Notes: generated from the letters alone by a model not told the origin. Shown: positions 44,457 to 56,118, counted from the first letter of the stretch. The stretch is DNA of 64,000 bases from Heloderma charlesbogerti (GCA_026122225.1 JANEZZ010002243.1:804001-868000); one strand, 5' to 3'. Numbers and translations are program-made.

Positions 44457-45953
44457 GATAGGGGTGAATGCTCCTTCCTTGTTCTCCTCGACCTGTCAGC
44501 AGCTTTTGATACTGTTGACTATGGTATCCTCCTGGACCGCCTGGAGGGGTTGGGCACTGAAGACACCATATTGCGGTGGTTCTGGTCCTTCCTCTCTGGC
44601 AGAGGGTAGCACTGGGAGAGGAGGTTTCGGACCCATGGCCACTCACTTGTGGGGTGCCACAGGGTTCCATCCTCTCCCCGATGCTATTTAACATCTATGT
44701 GAAGCCACTGGGGGCTATCATCAGGAGGTTTGGGGTGCGGTGGCATCAATATGTGGATGACACGCAGCTCTACCTCTTGTTCAAATCTTCTCCAAGGTTG
44801 GCCGTAGAATCCCTGTCCAAATACCTGGAGATGGTGAGTGGCTGGGTGGGGAGGAATAAGCTGAAGCTGAACACTGACAAGTCTAAGGTACATTTGGTGG
44901 GAGACAAGAGGAGGTTGGGGGATGTTGACCTGGTGTTGACTGGGGTACGGCTACCCTTGAAAGACCAGGTCTGCAGCTTGGGGGTCATTTTGGCTATTTG
45001 CGTTGCCCTTATTTTTGCCGTAGTCTACGTAAATCTTTAAAGACGATTTACCAAAGAAGGAACACAAATGTGTTCAAGGAGACACTAATGGGTTTGTTGT
45101 GGGAAAGAGAGTAGTAAAGACAAAGACAGAATCCAGCCCCCTGCAGGATAGCGTACACGCTTTTTTTTTTTTTTTCCAAAGTCACCCGTGATAGGCTACG
45201 TAAAGATTTACGTAGCCTATCACGGCTGACTTTGAAAAACTAGCCGTGATAGGCTAGGTTAATCGTTACGTAGCCTATCACGTGTTTTTGTTTTTGTTTT
45301 ACTTTACTTTACTTTGTAATGCCGGTGGCGGCAGCCGGTCGGAAGACCGGCCACTGCCCTCGCCCGCACCGAAACGCCGCCGAAACGCCGCCGGGACCTG
45401 CCGCTGAGAGAGACATTCGAAGGAGGTGAGTCCCATCCCGGGGGGGGGGGGGGCGGAGAATTTCACTACCAATTTTGGGGGGCCGAATGCGTTGGCATTC
45501 AGCCTCCCCGAGATTCGTGGAGAAATTCTCCGCCATCCCTAGCTGCAGCTGGTACAGACCACGGCAGCTCGCCTGATTAAAGGCAGCCGCCGGCGAGATC
45601 ACATCACTCCAGTGCTGAAGGAGTTGCACTGGTTACCAGTTGTTTTCCAGGCCAAATTCAAGGTGTTGGTTTTGACCTTTAAATCCCTATATGGTTCTGG
45701 CCCAGCCTATCTTAAGGAGCACCTCCAGCAACACCAGACAGGCCGCTTAACAAGATCAGCCTCGGATGGCCTTCTCTCTGTCCCATCAGTCAGGAGAGCT
45801 AGACTGGTGGGGTCGAGGGAGAGGGCCTTTTCTGTGGTGGCCCCCACTCTGTGGAACTCCCTCCCTAGGGAACTCCATCATTCCCCCTCTTTAATGAGCT
45901 TCCACCATGCATTAAAAACATGGTTGTTCAGGCAGGCATTTGGGATGGGTTAG
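44457..45953 (+). pseudogene. L2 ORF2, RT and C-terminus (broken)
   Basis: Recognisable despite frameshifts: LLDLSAAFDTVDYGILLD (about 44485-44540, wrong frame later), then GVPQGSILSPMLFNIYVKPLG, YVDDTQLYLLF (usual YADD has Val here, about 44751-44783), NKLKLNTDKSKVHLVG and LKDQVCSLGV up to 44990. After NP-22: MLKELHWLPVVFQAKFKVLVLTFKSLYG (45612 on) and FSVVAPTLWNSLP to 45953. Confidence 0.85.
44992..45541 (-). mobile_element. NP-22: half element starting at the palindrome centre, with foreign patch
   Basis: No left terminus: L2 sequence is followed directly by GGCTATTTGCGTTGCCC, the palindrome centre. A patch at about 45074-45152 matches 46966-47043 instead of NP sequence. The normal right arm then follows with hairpins 45189-45224 and 45245-45281, and the end AATTCTCCGCCATCCCTA. 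No target duplication. Confidence 0.85.
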
Positions 45954-46184
45954 GGTATTTTAGAAAATGTTTTTATTGTAGAATTTTATTGTTTTAAACT
46001 GTTTTATTATATGTTGTACATTGCTCAGAGTGGCTGGGTGACCAGCCAGATGGGCGATTAATACATTTAATTAATAATAATAATAATAATGCACAAGATC
46101 TCTATGTGAATGAATTACATCCTACAGCAATGGACCAAAGCTCGAGATCATGCTTCATTGCATTTAAGGAATAGGGCTTAAAAG

Positions 46185-46892
46185 TAGGGATGTACGAAAG
46201 TCACTTACCTTTTCGCAGCTTGGCTTCGTGGTGGGGGGGAAGCGCTTAGCTTCTCCCCCCAAAGTTCAGGCAAGGGGGAGGAGGCATCCCGCCTAGCCCG
46301 GCCAAAATTCAGGCCGGGGGGGGGGAGGCGCCCCACCTCGCCTGGCCAAAATTCAGGCCGGAGAGAAGCGCCCAGTCTCCCCGGCCGCGAAACAAAAAGT
46401 AAAAAAAAAAAAAAAGACCCCATGATAGGCTACGTGACGATTTACGTAGCCTATCATGGCTAGATTTCCAAAGTCAGCCATGATAGGCTACGTAAATCGT
46501 CACGGAGCCTATCACGGGTGACTTTGGGGGGGGAAAAAAAAGCATGTACGCAAATGGCGGCACCCATGGGGCGCCGCCATTTGCGTTCCTTATTTTGGCA
46601 CATCTAGTCTACGTAAAGATTTATGTAGACTACGGCGAAAATAAGGGCAATGCAAATAGATCTTTATGTAGACTAGACGTGCCAAAATAAGGAATGCAAA
46701 TCGCGGTGCCCCATGGGCGCCGCCATTTGCGTACGCGTTTTTTTTTTTCCCAAAGTCACCTGTCATAGGCTACATGACGATTTACGTAGCCTATCATGGC
46801 TGACTTTAGAAATCTAGCCATGATAGGCTACGTAAATCGTCACGTAGCCTATCATGGGGTCTTTTTTTTTTTAACTTTTTGTTTCGCGGCCG
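46185..46892 (-). mobile_element. NP-23: nested-palindrome element lacking its right end
   Basis: Starts TAGGGATGTACGAAAGTCAC with GC-rich modules, then a complete palindrome (46424-46858). The second side also ends in a type ii/iii arm (TTTCGCGGCCGGG) and is cut at about 46892. This copy was therefore built with like arms on both sides. Confidence 0.82.
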
Positions 46893-47826
46893 GGAACTGA
46901 ATCTCTTTCAGTTCCCATGTAGGCATTCAAAGGCAAGCCTCATTCAGCACAATGGGAGTTACTTCTAAGGAGACACTAATGGTTTTGTTGTGGGAAAGAG
47001 AGTAGTAAAGACAAAGACAGAATCCAGCCCCCTGCAGGATAGCTATAACGAAGCTGCAAAGTACTTTCTTCCTAAGACAATTCATCAGAGCCTTGCTTGG
47101 TTGCTTAAATGCATTTAAGGAATTGGGCTTTAATTTGTGCCATTTCAATTGAGGGGGAATCTCAGCCTCATCCACCGCAATGGAAGTTACTTCTGAGGAG
47201 ACACTAATGGGTTTGTTGTGGGAAAGAGTCTGAAACCAGCCCCCATTTTAACTCACAGGATCTCTATATGGAAGCTGTGAAGGAGTTACATCCTAAGGCA
47301 ATTGACCGAAGCCTCAAGATCGTACTTGATCACGTTTAAGGAATTGAGGGCTTTGATATATGTCATGTCAGTTCAACGGCTCCTCTGTCATTTCTGTGGT
47401 CATTGACAGGGCAAGCCTCATTCAGCACAATGAGAGAAAACACCCCTTGACTGGGGTCATGGGCTGTGTTCTAGTGCTTATTTTCAATGATGTTTTAAAA
47501 GTTGTTGCCTCGGCATCCTGCTCCAAAATGGTGATGAAACTTCCAGAAACCAGGGAGGTTAAGGGTTGGGTCACTGAGGTCAGAGCGACACACTCACAAA
47601 GGCTGGGCTACATGTCCCATGGGCAGCACTATGACACCAGACCCAGAGTTATTGTGAGAACAGGTCAGTAATGGAGCAGCGGTAAGCTGGAAAAGTCAGG
47701 CTATAAGCAGTCTCAGAAGAAGCAGTTGTACAGTGATAAAATGCAGGGCTGGCGCTGAATGGCCATGATGTCATGGAAACACAGAGACCTCACCATGCAG
47801 CCAGACTGGAGTAAATTGCTGGTGGA

Positions 47827-49424
47827 AACACGGTCCAGCATGCTTTGCTCTCAGTAGGGATGCTGGAGAAATTTGAGGTGGACTAAAGTGAGCTCAGATT
47901 TCTAAGAATCCAACCTAGAGAATCCACTGTGGAGTGACCCCCTCAGGCCATGAGGCATCTGTGGACTTTCAGATTTATTTATTTTTTACTTTGCCCAAAT
48001 GTATGCATATTTATTTGTAGGAAAATACACACATTTCTGTTGAGAAAAAGGTTGAATGGAATGGGGGACAATACTCTAAATTTAGGGATGTACGAAAGGT
48101 ACTTACCTTTTGCGGATTATGTTGATGGTGGGGGGGAGGTGATCTGTCCCTCCCCCCGAAATCCTGGATGGGGGGGAGGTGCTCCATTCTTCTTCCCCCC
48201 CCGGAATCCTGGCTGGCAGGCTGTGCTCCGCATGGATTCTGTGAAGCCGCCGGCTGGCTCTGCCAGCAGCCAGACATCCGGCCGCTGGCTAGCAGGGACG
48301 CAAATGGCAGCGGCCGTAGCTGCCGCCATTTGCGTCCCTGCAGTCAGCTACGTAAATAGCGTCAGCTACGCTATTTACGTTCCCCTTCTTTTCGCTGTCT
48401 TAGTCTACGTAAATCTTGATGTAGACTAAGACGTGCCAAAATAAGGAACTCAAATGGCCGTGGCCACCGCCATTTGCGTACGCGCATTGTTGTTGTTGTT
48501 TTTTTAAGTCAGCCGTGATAGGCTACGTAAACATTTACGTAGCCTATCACGGTTTGTTTTTTTTTTAACTTAGCTGTGATAGTCTATGTAAATCTTTACA
48601 TAGCCTATTACGTTTGTGTTTTTATTTTACTGGAAATGGCAGTGGCGGTAGCCGGACGGAAGCCCGACCGCCGCAGCCGCCGCTGAACCGCCGCCGAACT
48701 GCCGCCACAGCTGCCACCGCCGCCGAACTGCCACTGTTTACAGCTGTATTTATGTAAAAGTAAGTGCTTTATGGCTGCAAATGGCATGCAATATGCCATT
48801 TACAGCTGTAATTTTCCTATGATAAGCTAATGGTAGCTGCCATTAGCATTATCACGTTTTCGAAAGCTGGAGAGTTGCCCCGTGGGAACGTTTTCAGATG
48901 TGGAAGTGAGTGTGGCTGGTCTACTGCAGACTCTGGAAGTTGGATTCTTCAGAATCTGGCCTCATTTGAGTCTGTGGCAGATTTCTCTAGCATCCCAAGT
49001 CCTCACTGATGCACAGGGCTTCTGGTCTTCTATTCCCCCTGGGTTAAAGAGACACCCAATATTCCTGATTGGTTCTCTCTACCCAAAACAGGAGAAGTAA
49101 CACAGAGACAGAAGTAGATTTTCTAGTGCATTGAGCCAACCAAACAAATGGGATTTTGCATTAAAAACAAACAAATAAAATGTATTAAACACAAAAAGAG
49201 TTATATATACTATTATTAATAAATCTATACTTACTCCTAACCTTCCTACTCTACCCCTTCTAAATCGTGGTTCCAAAACCCCACTCACTAGATGTAGCTT
49301 CCTCAATCCCTAAGGCCCTACCTTACTAACTAACTGTCAGCAATCTCCTTTTATAACCTCAGAATCCCCTCCCACACACAAGCCCCTCCCACCTTTCACT
49401 CACTCACTCACAAATGTTCTTTTA
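47827..49424 (+). repeat. Chimeric 1.6-kb unit U (direct copy)
   Basis: Unit of four blocks: left part of a family B element (47853-48082), truncated NP-24 (48083-48738), part of a family F element in reverse (48739-48998) and segment S in reverse (48999-49424). Its first ~905 bp repeat directly at 49425-50330. The whole unit recurs inverted at 58098-59686 with very few differences. Confidence 0.88.
48083..48738 (-). mobile_element. NP-24: truncated duplicate of NP-25
   Basis: TAGGGATGTACGAAAGGTAC start with flank TCTAAATT as in NP-25. Nearly identical to 49680-50330. It is cut at a junction where GCCACCGCCGCC is followed by GAACTGCCACTG and then family F sequence. Not an independent insertion. 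Confidence 0.88.
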
Positions 49425-49679
49425 ACACGGTCCAGCATGCTTTGCTCTCAGTAGGGATGCTGGAGAAATTTGAGGTGGACTAAAGTGAGCTCAGATTTCT
49501 AAGAATCCAACCTAGAGAATCCACTGTGGAGTGACCCCCTCAGGCCATGAGGCATCTGTGGACTTTCAGATTTATTTATTTTTTACTTTGCCCAAATGTA
49601 TGCATATTTATTTGTAGGAAAATACACACATTTCTGTTGAGAAAAAGGTTGAATGGAATGGGGGACAATACTCTAAATT

Positions 49680-50452
49680 TAGGGATGTACGAAAGGTACT
49701 TACCTTTTGCGGATTATGTTGATGGTGGGGGGGAGGTGATCTGTCCCTCCCCCCGAAATCCTGGATGGGGGGGAGGTGCTCCGTTCTTCTTCCCCCCCCG
49801 GAATCCTGGCTGGCAGGCTGTGCTCCGCATGGATTCTGTGAAGCCGCCGGCTGGCTCCGCCAGCAGCCAGACATCCGGCCGCTGGCTAGCAGGGACGCAA
49901 ATGGCAGCGGCCGTAGCTGCCGCCATTTGCGTCCCTGCAGTCAGCTACGTAAATAGCATCAGCTACGCTATTTACGTTCCCCTTCTTTTCGCTGTCTTAG
50001 TCTACGTAAATCTTGATGTAGACTAAGACGTGCCAAAATAAGGAACTCAAATGGCCGTGGCCACCGCCATTTGCGTACGCGCATTGTTTTTTTTTTTTTT
50101 AAGTCAGCCGTGATAGGCTACGTAAACATTTACGTAGCCTATCACGGTTTGTTTTTTTTTAACTTAGCTGTGATAGTCTATGTAAATCTTTACATAGCCT
50201 ATTACGTTTGTGTTTTTATTTTACTGGAAATGGCAGTGGCGGTAGCCGGACGGAAGCCCGACCGCCGCAGCCGCCGCTGAACCGCCGCCGAACTGCCGCC
50301 ACAGCTGCCACCGCCGCCAGAAAGATCTGCCCCAGGTAAGTCTCGTCCTGGGGGGGCGGGGGGGCAGACTGTTCCACCACCAATTTTGGGGGGCCGAATG
50401 CAGTGGCATTCGGCCTCCCCAAGATCCGTGGCAGAATTCTCTGACATCCCTA
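49680..50452 (-). mobile_element. NP-25: nested-palindrome element at the edge of NP-26
   Basis: 773 bp, TAGGGATGTACGAAAGGTAC to AATTCTCTGACATCCCTA, perfect 8-bp duplication TCTAAATT (49672-49679 and 50453-50460). The last T of the duplication is the first base of NP-26, so it inserted exactly across that junction. Confidence 0.94.
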
Positions 50453-50459
50453 TCTAAAT

Positions 50460-51243
50460 TAGGGATGTACGAAAGTCACTTACCTTTTCACGGATTCTGT
50501 TCATGGGTGGGGAGGCGTTCTGTCCCTCCCCCCAAAATCCTCAACGGGGGGGAGGTGATCCGGTTCTCCCCCCTGGAATCCTCGAAAGCCGGCTGTGCTC
50601 TGCAGCGGCTCCACGGAGCAGCCGGCCAGGCCCAGGCCAGGGCCGTCTGAGCCGGATTTCCAGCTGTGGAGGGCTCTGGGTAAAAAATAAAAGCCATGTA
50701 CACAAATGGTGGTGGCTACGGCTGCCGCCATTTGCATTCCTTATTTTTCGCCGTCTTCGTCTACGTCAATATTTACATAGACTAAGATGAAGAAAAGAAA
50801 GGGGAACACAAATAGCATAGTGGACGCTATTTGCATTACCCTTTCTTTTCTTCGTCTTAGTCTACATAAATATTGACGTAGACTAAGATGGTGAAAAATA
50901 AGGAACGCACCGTACCCGCTGCCATTTGCGTATGCGTTTAAAAAAAAAAAAAACAGATGTGATAGGCTACGTAAGTCTTTATGTCTATGGGGAAAAAAAC
51001 GTAAGCTTATCACATCTATAGGGAAAAAAAAACACAGACTGCAAATGGTGGCGGCAGCAGCTGGTCAGAAGACCAGCTGCCACCACCACCAAATCTGCTG
51101 CTGAAGGCACCGCCGTCCGGAACATCCAACCCAGGTAAGTTTCATCCCGGGGGGGATCCGCGGGGGGCGGGGGGTGGCAGGTCGTTCCACGATGGATTTC
51201 GGGGGGCCAAATGCACACAGCACGGAATTCTCTGACATCCCTA
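50460..51243 (-). mobile_element. NP-26: nested-palindrome element in family B
   Basis: 784 bp, TAGGGATGTACGAAAGTCAC to AATTCTCTGACATCCCTA. Its duplication is CTCTAAAT (49671-49678, now displaced by NP-25, and 51244-51251). AGTCTACGTCAATATTT-type hairpins at 50756-50790 and 50857-50890. The right arm is partly degenerate (50950-51010). Confidence 0.92.
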
Positions 51244-51441
51244 CTCTAAATGTTACTTACGAAGGTAAATTATGTAAATTCTTATGTAACATCTTACATA
51301 ATTATTTCCATATTTTTCTGCATGACAGGGGGAAAAAGTTTGCATCCATCTGTGAGCGGACAATGGAACCAAAGGCGCCTGACAATCCCAGAAACATAGA
51401 CAGAGCTGATTTTACACAGTCCGTACATCCCTTGCTCTCAG

Positions 51442-52574
51442 TTTACCATCACACTGGGCCCGCTTCCCTCATAAATCTCTACCAACAGACTACAGCTATT
51501 CCATACTAGGCAGCTGTAAGCTCTCCAGCAGCAACAGCAGCAGCTGGCTCCATGGTTGCCCCTCCTGCCAATTATTTGAATCATACTTCAGTCAACATTG
51601 TCAGCTGCACTATATCAGCAAATCATTGCTGATGACTGTGGTGATTCTGGCCTAACAGCACTAACATGGTAAGTCATTTTGGGTCACTGTTGAGATTCCA
51701 GTGTAACTCCAGAAAAGTTGGGGCTACAGTCATGCCACCTTATCCTGGTTTGCTGGCTCAGAAGATTCTACTTCAGGATGCATGAGAATTTCATTTGCAC
51801 TTGGGAAACATGCCTTGCGTGCAACCCCAAAGGTGAGCATGAGTTGGAGATGTCTTCTCCAAGAAGGTTAGCAATTTTTTCTTCTTTTTTTTAAAGCTTT
51901 GTATTTGCAACACATCAGTAAAGACAACAGACAGACAAAAAATAAATACAAAAGCAACCCCTCAAAGGGGGAAATCATATCATGAAACATATCAATATAC
52001 AGTAATTATTAACAATCATGATACAAGGATAAGGGGGAAAAATGAACATGCTCTTGTGTATGAAAAATACACAAATTTTGCCAAAAAAAGTTCAAAGACT
52101 AAATTTCATGCTTTTGTCTATGGGGATAATTTGTACAGCTTTGGAAAAAAGAATTGCACAATTTTCATGTTCAAATGTGTTTCTTTTGCACAATGTTCAC
52201 ATTCATGCAAAACAAAGACCAATTGCAAACACTAGCACAAATTGAGGAGAGACAAGCATTGAGTGGATGTTGGGAGAATCTTGGTGAACTCAAACATTGC
52301 TTGTTTGCCTATCCCTTATTCTACCTATCAAAGGTGATGTTTCCCCCCTGACGTATCTCAATGATAGCTTCCATTTATATAAGCCCTCCACAAGAACTTT
52401 ATTTTTTCCAAACTGCTTTTAGTAAGCTGGAAAAGTCCCTTTAAACACAGGGCAAGTTCTCACCCCAAAATGTTGTTTGTGGATAATGGTTCTCGGGGCC
52501 AAACAAACTTTATAATGAAGAGCATCATCAGGAACTCTCCAGATGTCAAAAATGCACAGTTGTTGCTAGTGCTG
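51442..52574. other. Stretch without recognisable features
   Basis: No identifiable repeat or gene, apart from AT-rich sequence at 52040-52200 weakly like family D. Confidence 0.4.
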
Positions 52575-52611
52575 TTATAGTGCTGTTATAGTGCTGATAT
52601 TGCTAAATACA

Positions 52612-52830
52612 GGGGAAGGAGCCTGGGGAAGGAGGACCAGCCAGCAGCTGCACCAGGTGGATCCTGAGCCTGATTCTGCCCCCGCCCACAGGTACTTAAG
52701 GCGGGGCTGCCAGAGGCTGCTCGGGAAGGAGCCTGGGGAAGGAGGACCAGCCAGCAGCTGCACCAGGTGGATCCTGAGCCTGCTTCTGCCCCCGCCCACA
52801 GGTACTTAAGGTGGGGCTGTCAGAGGCAGC
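52612..52830 (+). repeat. L2 5' UTR tandem monomers (2 x 109 bp)
   Basis: GAAGGAGCCTGGGGAAGGAG recurs at 52616 and 52725, and GGTACTTAAGG closes each unit. Repeated 5' monomers of this kind often carry LINE promoter activity. Confidence 0.85.
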
Positions 52831-53097
52831 GCCTCGGCGTCGCGCCAAGTGCGACGCTAAGTGTGCACTTAGCGTCACACTTGGAGTTGTGTAGGATCTG
52901 AAGATCTACCCACCTGCCTCCCCAGAGACACAAGCAGCCACAATACCAGCAGCAAATAGCAGCAGCAGAGGGCAGCAGCTTTAAAGACAAGGGGAAGGAG
53001 CAAACATGGACTATCTGCTCCTTCTTAGCTGCTGTTCTCTTTTATCTCTTTTATATACTTTTAAACTGTTGTGCATTTTATATCCTAATATTTTAAT

Positions 53098-54255
53098 ATG
53101 TGCCTGGGAGGACTATTGGGCAACTCAGGGGGTGGGGGAGGTGCCACCATAACTGTGGTCATGGGCAGGGGGAGGTATGGCATTGGGGGATTAACAGGCC
53201 AGCTGAGGAGAAGAGGGGCTAGACACCTTACAGCTGTCCCCTCTTCTGGTTCTTCCCCCAACCTGATGGTTCCTGGCAGCCTTACCAGTCTGCCCTCGGG
53301 TCTGGTGCTGCTGCTGCTGAATGCCAGGCCGGCCCAAAATAAGACCTCCCTCATCCATGATTTGATTGTGGATGAGGGGGCTGACCTGGCATGTATTACT
53401 GAGACCTGGGTGGGGAAACTGGGAGGGGTCACTCTCTCCCAGCTGTGCCCTCCTGGGTACTCAGTGCGGCACCAACACCGACTTGAGGGTCGGGGAGGGG
53501 GGTTTGCCATGGTCTATAGGAATTCAATCTCCCTCTCCAGGCTTCCTGCTCATTCGAGTGCAGATCTTGAGTGTTTGTACCTTGTGTTGGGTACCCGGGA
53601 CAGATTATGGATTCTGTTGGTGTACCGCCCACCCCGCTACCCATCAGACTCCCTGACTGAGCTGAAGGAGGTGGTCTTGGACTTGGTGTTGAGGACCCCC
53701 AGGATGATGGTCCCGGGGGATCTCAACTTCCATGCCGAGGCCGCTGTATTTGGGGCAGCTCAGGACTTCATGGCCGCCATGACAACCATGGGGCTGTCCC
53801 AACATGTCATCAGCCCAACGCATATAAAAGGACACACGCTTGATCTGGTTTTCTCAACTGGGCAGGAGGATGGTGAAGTGGAGGAATTAACATCTGTCCC
53901 TTTGTCATGGTCAGATCACTTCCTGCTGAGGTTTAGACTTCTGGCGGCCTTTCCCCTCTGCAAGGGTGGCGGACCTATTAAAATGGTCTGCCCCCAGAGA
54001 TTAATGGATTCCGATGGATTCCAGAGGGCTCTGGGGGATTTTCCTGCTGGTATGGCTGGTGCTCCTGTCGAAGCCCAGGTTGCTCTGTGGAATGCAGAGA
54101 TGACTCAGGCGGTTGACACGATCGCGCCCAAGCACCCTCTCCCTCTGAGCAGAGCCCGGCCAGCTCCTTGGTATACACCTGAGCTGAGGGCAATGAAGCA
54201 AGTGGGGAGATGGCTAGAACGCAGGTGGAGGAAAACATGTGCTGAGTCTGACTGA
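53098..54255 (+). pseudogene. L2 ORF2, endonuclease part
   Basis: A 385-codon frame holds the apurinic-type endonuclease that nicks the target. Motifs: LLLLNARPAQNKTSLIHDLI (about residue 75), DLACITETWV (catalytic Glu), RGGGFAMVYRNSI, LVYRPPRY, VPGDLNFHAE (usual GDFN; Asp and Asn kept), HTLDLVFSTG and SWSDHFLL (catalytic Asp-His). A TGA at 54253-54255 separates it from RT, so this copy does not make one protein. The start used is the first ATG of the frame; the true start may lie elsewhere. Confidence 0.87.
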
Positions 54256-54258
54256 ACA

Positions 54259-56118
54259 CAGGTAAGAGCCCACTATCGAGCCTACTCTGTGACGGTGAGG
54301 GTGGCAAAGAGGCAGTTCTTTTCCACCAGCATTGCATCTTCTCAGTGTCATCCAGCGGAGCTTTTCTGAGTGGTTCACGGCCTGTTACATTCTGGGCCAG
54401 GGAGAGAGATGGTGGAACCCTCGGTAGCACGCTGTGACAAGTTTGCACAGCACTTTGAGGATAAAGTCGCTCAGATTCGTCATGAATTGGACACCACCAT
54501 TAATGCAGTTCCATTGGCAGAGGCATTCAGAGCACCGTCTGGTCCAGTTTTATTGGATGAGTTTCAGTTACTGAGGCCTGAGGATGCGGACAAGGTGCTT
54601 AGCCAAGTGTGCTTGTGTGCTTGACCCTTGCCCTTCATGGCTTATTAAATCAAACAAGGAGGGGTTGTCTGGCTGGGTCCAGGAGGTTGTAAATTCCTCC
54701 TTGAGAGAGGGAGTGGTGCCTGCCGCTTTAAAAGAGGCAGTAATTAGACCACTCCTGAAAAAGCCTATCCTGGACCCAGAGGATGTGAACAATTATAGGC
54801 CAGTGGCCAACATCCCCTTCCTGGGCAAGGTGCTTGAGCGGGTGGTTGTAGGACAGCTCCAGGCACTCTTGAATGAAACGGATTATCTAGATCCATTTCA
54901 ATCGGGCTTCAGGCCTGGTTTTGGAACGGAAACTGCCTTGGTCACCCTGTGGGATGACCTCTGCTGGGAGAGGGACAGGGGGAATACGACCATGTTGATT
55001 CTCCTGGACCTCTCAGCGGCTTTCGATACCATCGACCATGGTATCCTTCTGGATAGGTTGTCTGGGTTGGGAGTTGGAGGCATTGCACTACAGTGGTTCC
55101 GCTCCTACTTGGATGGCCGATTCCAGAAGGTGGTGCTGGGGGATTATTGCTCTGTGCCATGGCAATTGTGCCATGGGGTTCCACAGGGCTCTATTTTATC
55201 CCCCATGCTGTTCAACATCTACATGAAACCGCTGGGGGAGGTTATCCGGAGGTGTGGGCTGAGGTGCCATCAATATGCAGATGACACCCAGCTCTACCTC
55301 TCTTTCTCATCAAAACCAGGTGAGGCAGTGGCTGTTCTGAACCAGTGCCTGGGCACGCTAATGGACTGGATGAGGGCTAATAAACTGAAACTCAGTCCAG
55401 ACAAGACGGAGGTACTGTTAGTGGGTGGTTCGTCTGCCCGCCTAGGTGATATTCAACCTGTTCTGGAGGGGGTTGCACTCCCCCTAAAGGATCAAGTTCG
55501 TAGTTTGGGGGTGCTCTTGGATCCAGAACTGTCACTTGAGGCACAGGTGAACTCAGTGGCACGGAGCACTTTTTATCAGCTTAGGCTGGTATACCAACTA
55601 CGCCCTTATCTGGACAGAGATAGCCTAGCTACAGTGACCCATGCTCTAATAACTTCTCGTCTGGATTACTGCAATGCGTTATACGTGGGGCTGCCTTTGA
55701 AAACGGTCCGGAAACTTCAGCTGGTCCAAAATAGGGCAGCAAGATTGTTAACAGGGACTGGCCTGCAAGCTCATATTATGCCAGTACTTTTGCAGCTGCA
55801 CTGGCTGCCAGTCCATTTCCGGGCCCGATTCAAAGTGCTGGTGTTAACATTCAAAGCCCTTAACGGCTTGGGGCGAGGTTACCTGAAGGATCGCCTCCTC
55901 CCATATGTGCCTGCCCGGACCTGAAGATCATCATCAGCGGCCCTTCTCCGTGAGCCCCTGCCAAAAGAAGTGAGGCGGGTGGCTACTAGGAGGAGGGCTT
56001 TTTCTGTTGTGGCACCCCGGCTCTGGAATGAGCTCCCTAGTGAGGTTTGCCTGGCGCCTACATTGTACTCCTTTCGGCGCCAGGTGAAGACCTTTTTATT
56101 TTCCCAGGCATTTTAGCT
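54259..56118 (+). pseudogene. L2 ORF2, reverse transcriptase and C-terminus
   Basis: Linker coding is readable at 54370-54624, then a frameshift near 54610. A 446-codon frame (54584-55924) carries RT: NNYRPVANIPFLGKVLERVV, FRPGFGTETAL, LDLSAAFDTIDH, GVPQGSILSPMLFNIYMKPLG and the catalytic YADDTQLYL (about 55273-55299), then KLKLSPDKTEVLLVG, SRLDYCNALYVGLP and LHWLPVHFRARFKVLVLTFKALNG. Another frameshift at 55920 precedes the last block, RRRAFSVVAPRLWNELPSEV, ending near 56118. All catalytic residues look intact; only two frameshifts and one stop separate it from a complete ORF2. Confidence 0.9.

Larger units (their letters stand above)
44457..46089 (+). mobile_element. L2 LINE, 5'-truncated, split by NP-22
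   Basis: L2-clade LINE from the RT palm to the 3' end, with an AAT-repeat tail at 46070-46089. NP-22 (44992-45541) replaces an internal piece of roughly 170 bp, judged against the copy at 54584-55924. It sits in the ~240-bp repeat field. Confidence 0.88.
43500..47450. repeat. Field of degenerate ~240-bp tandem repeat units, heavily invaded
   Basis: Recurring unit landmarks: CACAATGGGAGTTA, GAGACACTAATGGGTTTG, TGTGGGAAAGAGAGT, ATTTTAACTCACAGGATC and GGAATTGGGCTTTAA. Pieces lie at 43530-43712, 44417-44456, 46091-46184 and 46917-47450, with L2 and NP-21 to NP-23 between. Two consecutive units at 46930 and 47165 give a spacing of about 240 bp. Origin unknown. Confidence 0.55.
49452..51433 (+). 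mobile_element. Family B hAT-like element with NP-25 and NP-26 inside
   Basis: TAGGGATGCTGGAGAAATT to CAGTCCGTACATCCCTT, perfect 8-bp duplication GCTCTCAG (49444-49451 and 51434-51441). Its own sequence is about 420 bp: 49452-49679 and 51252-51433. The middle is AT-rich (AATTATGTAAATTCTTATG). Confidence 0.9.
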
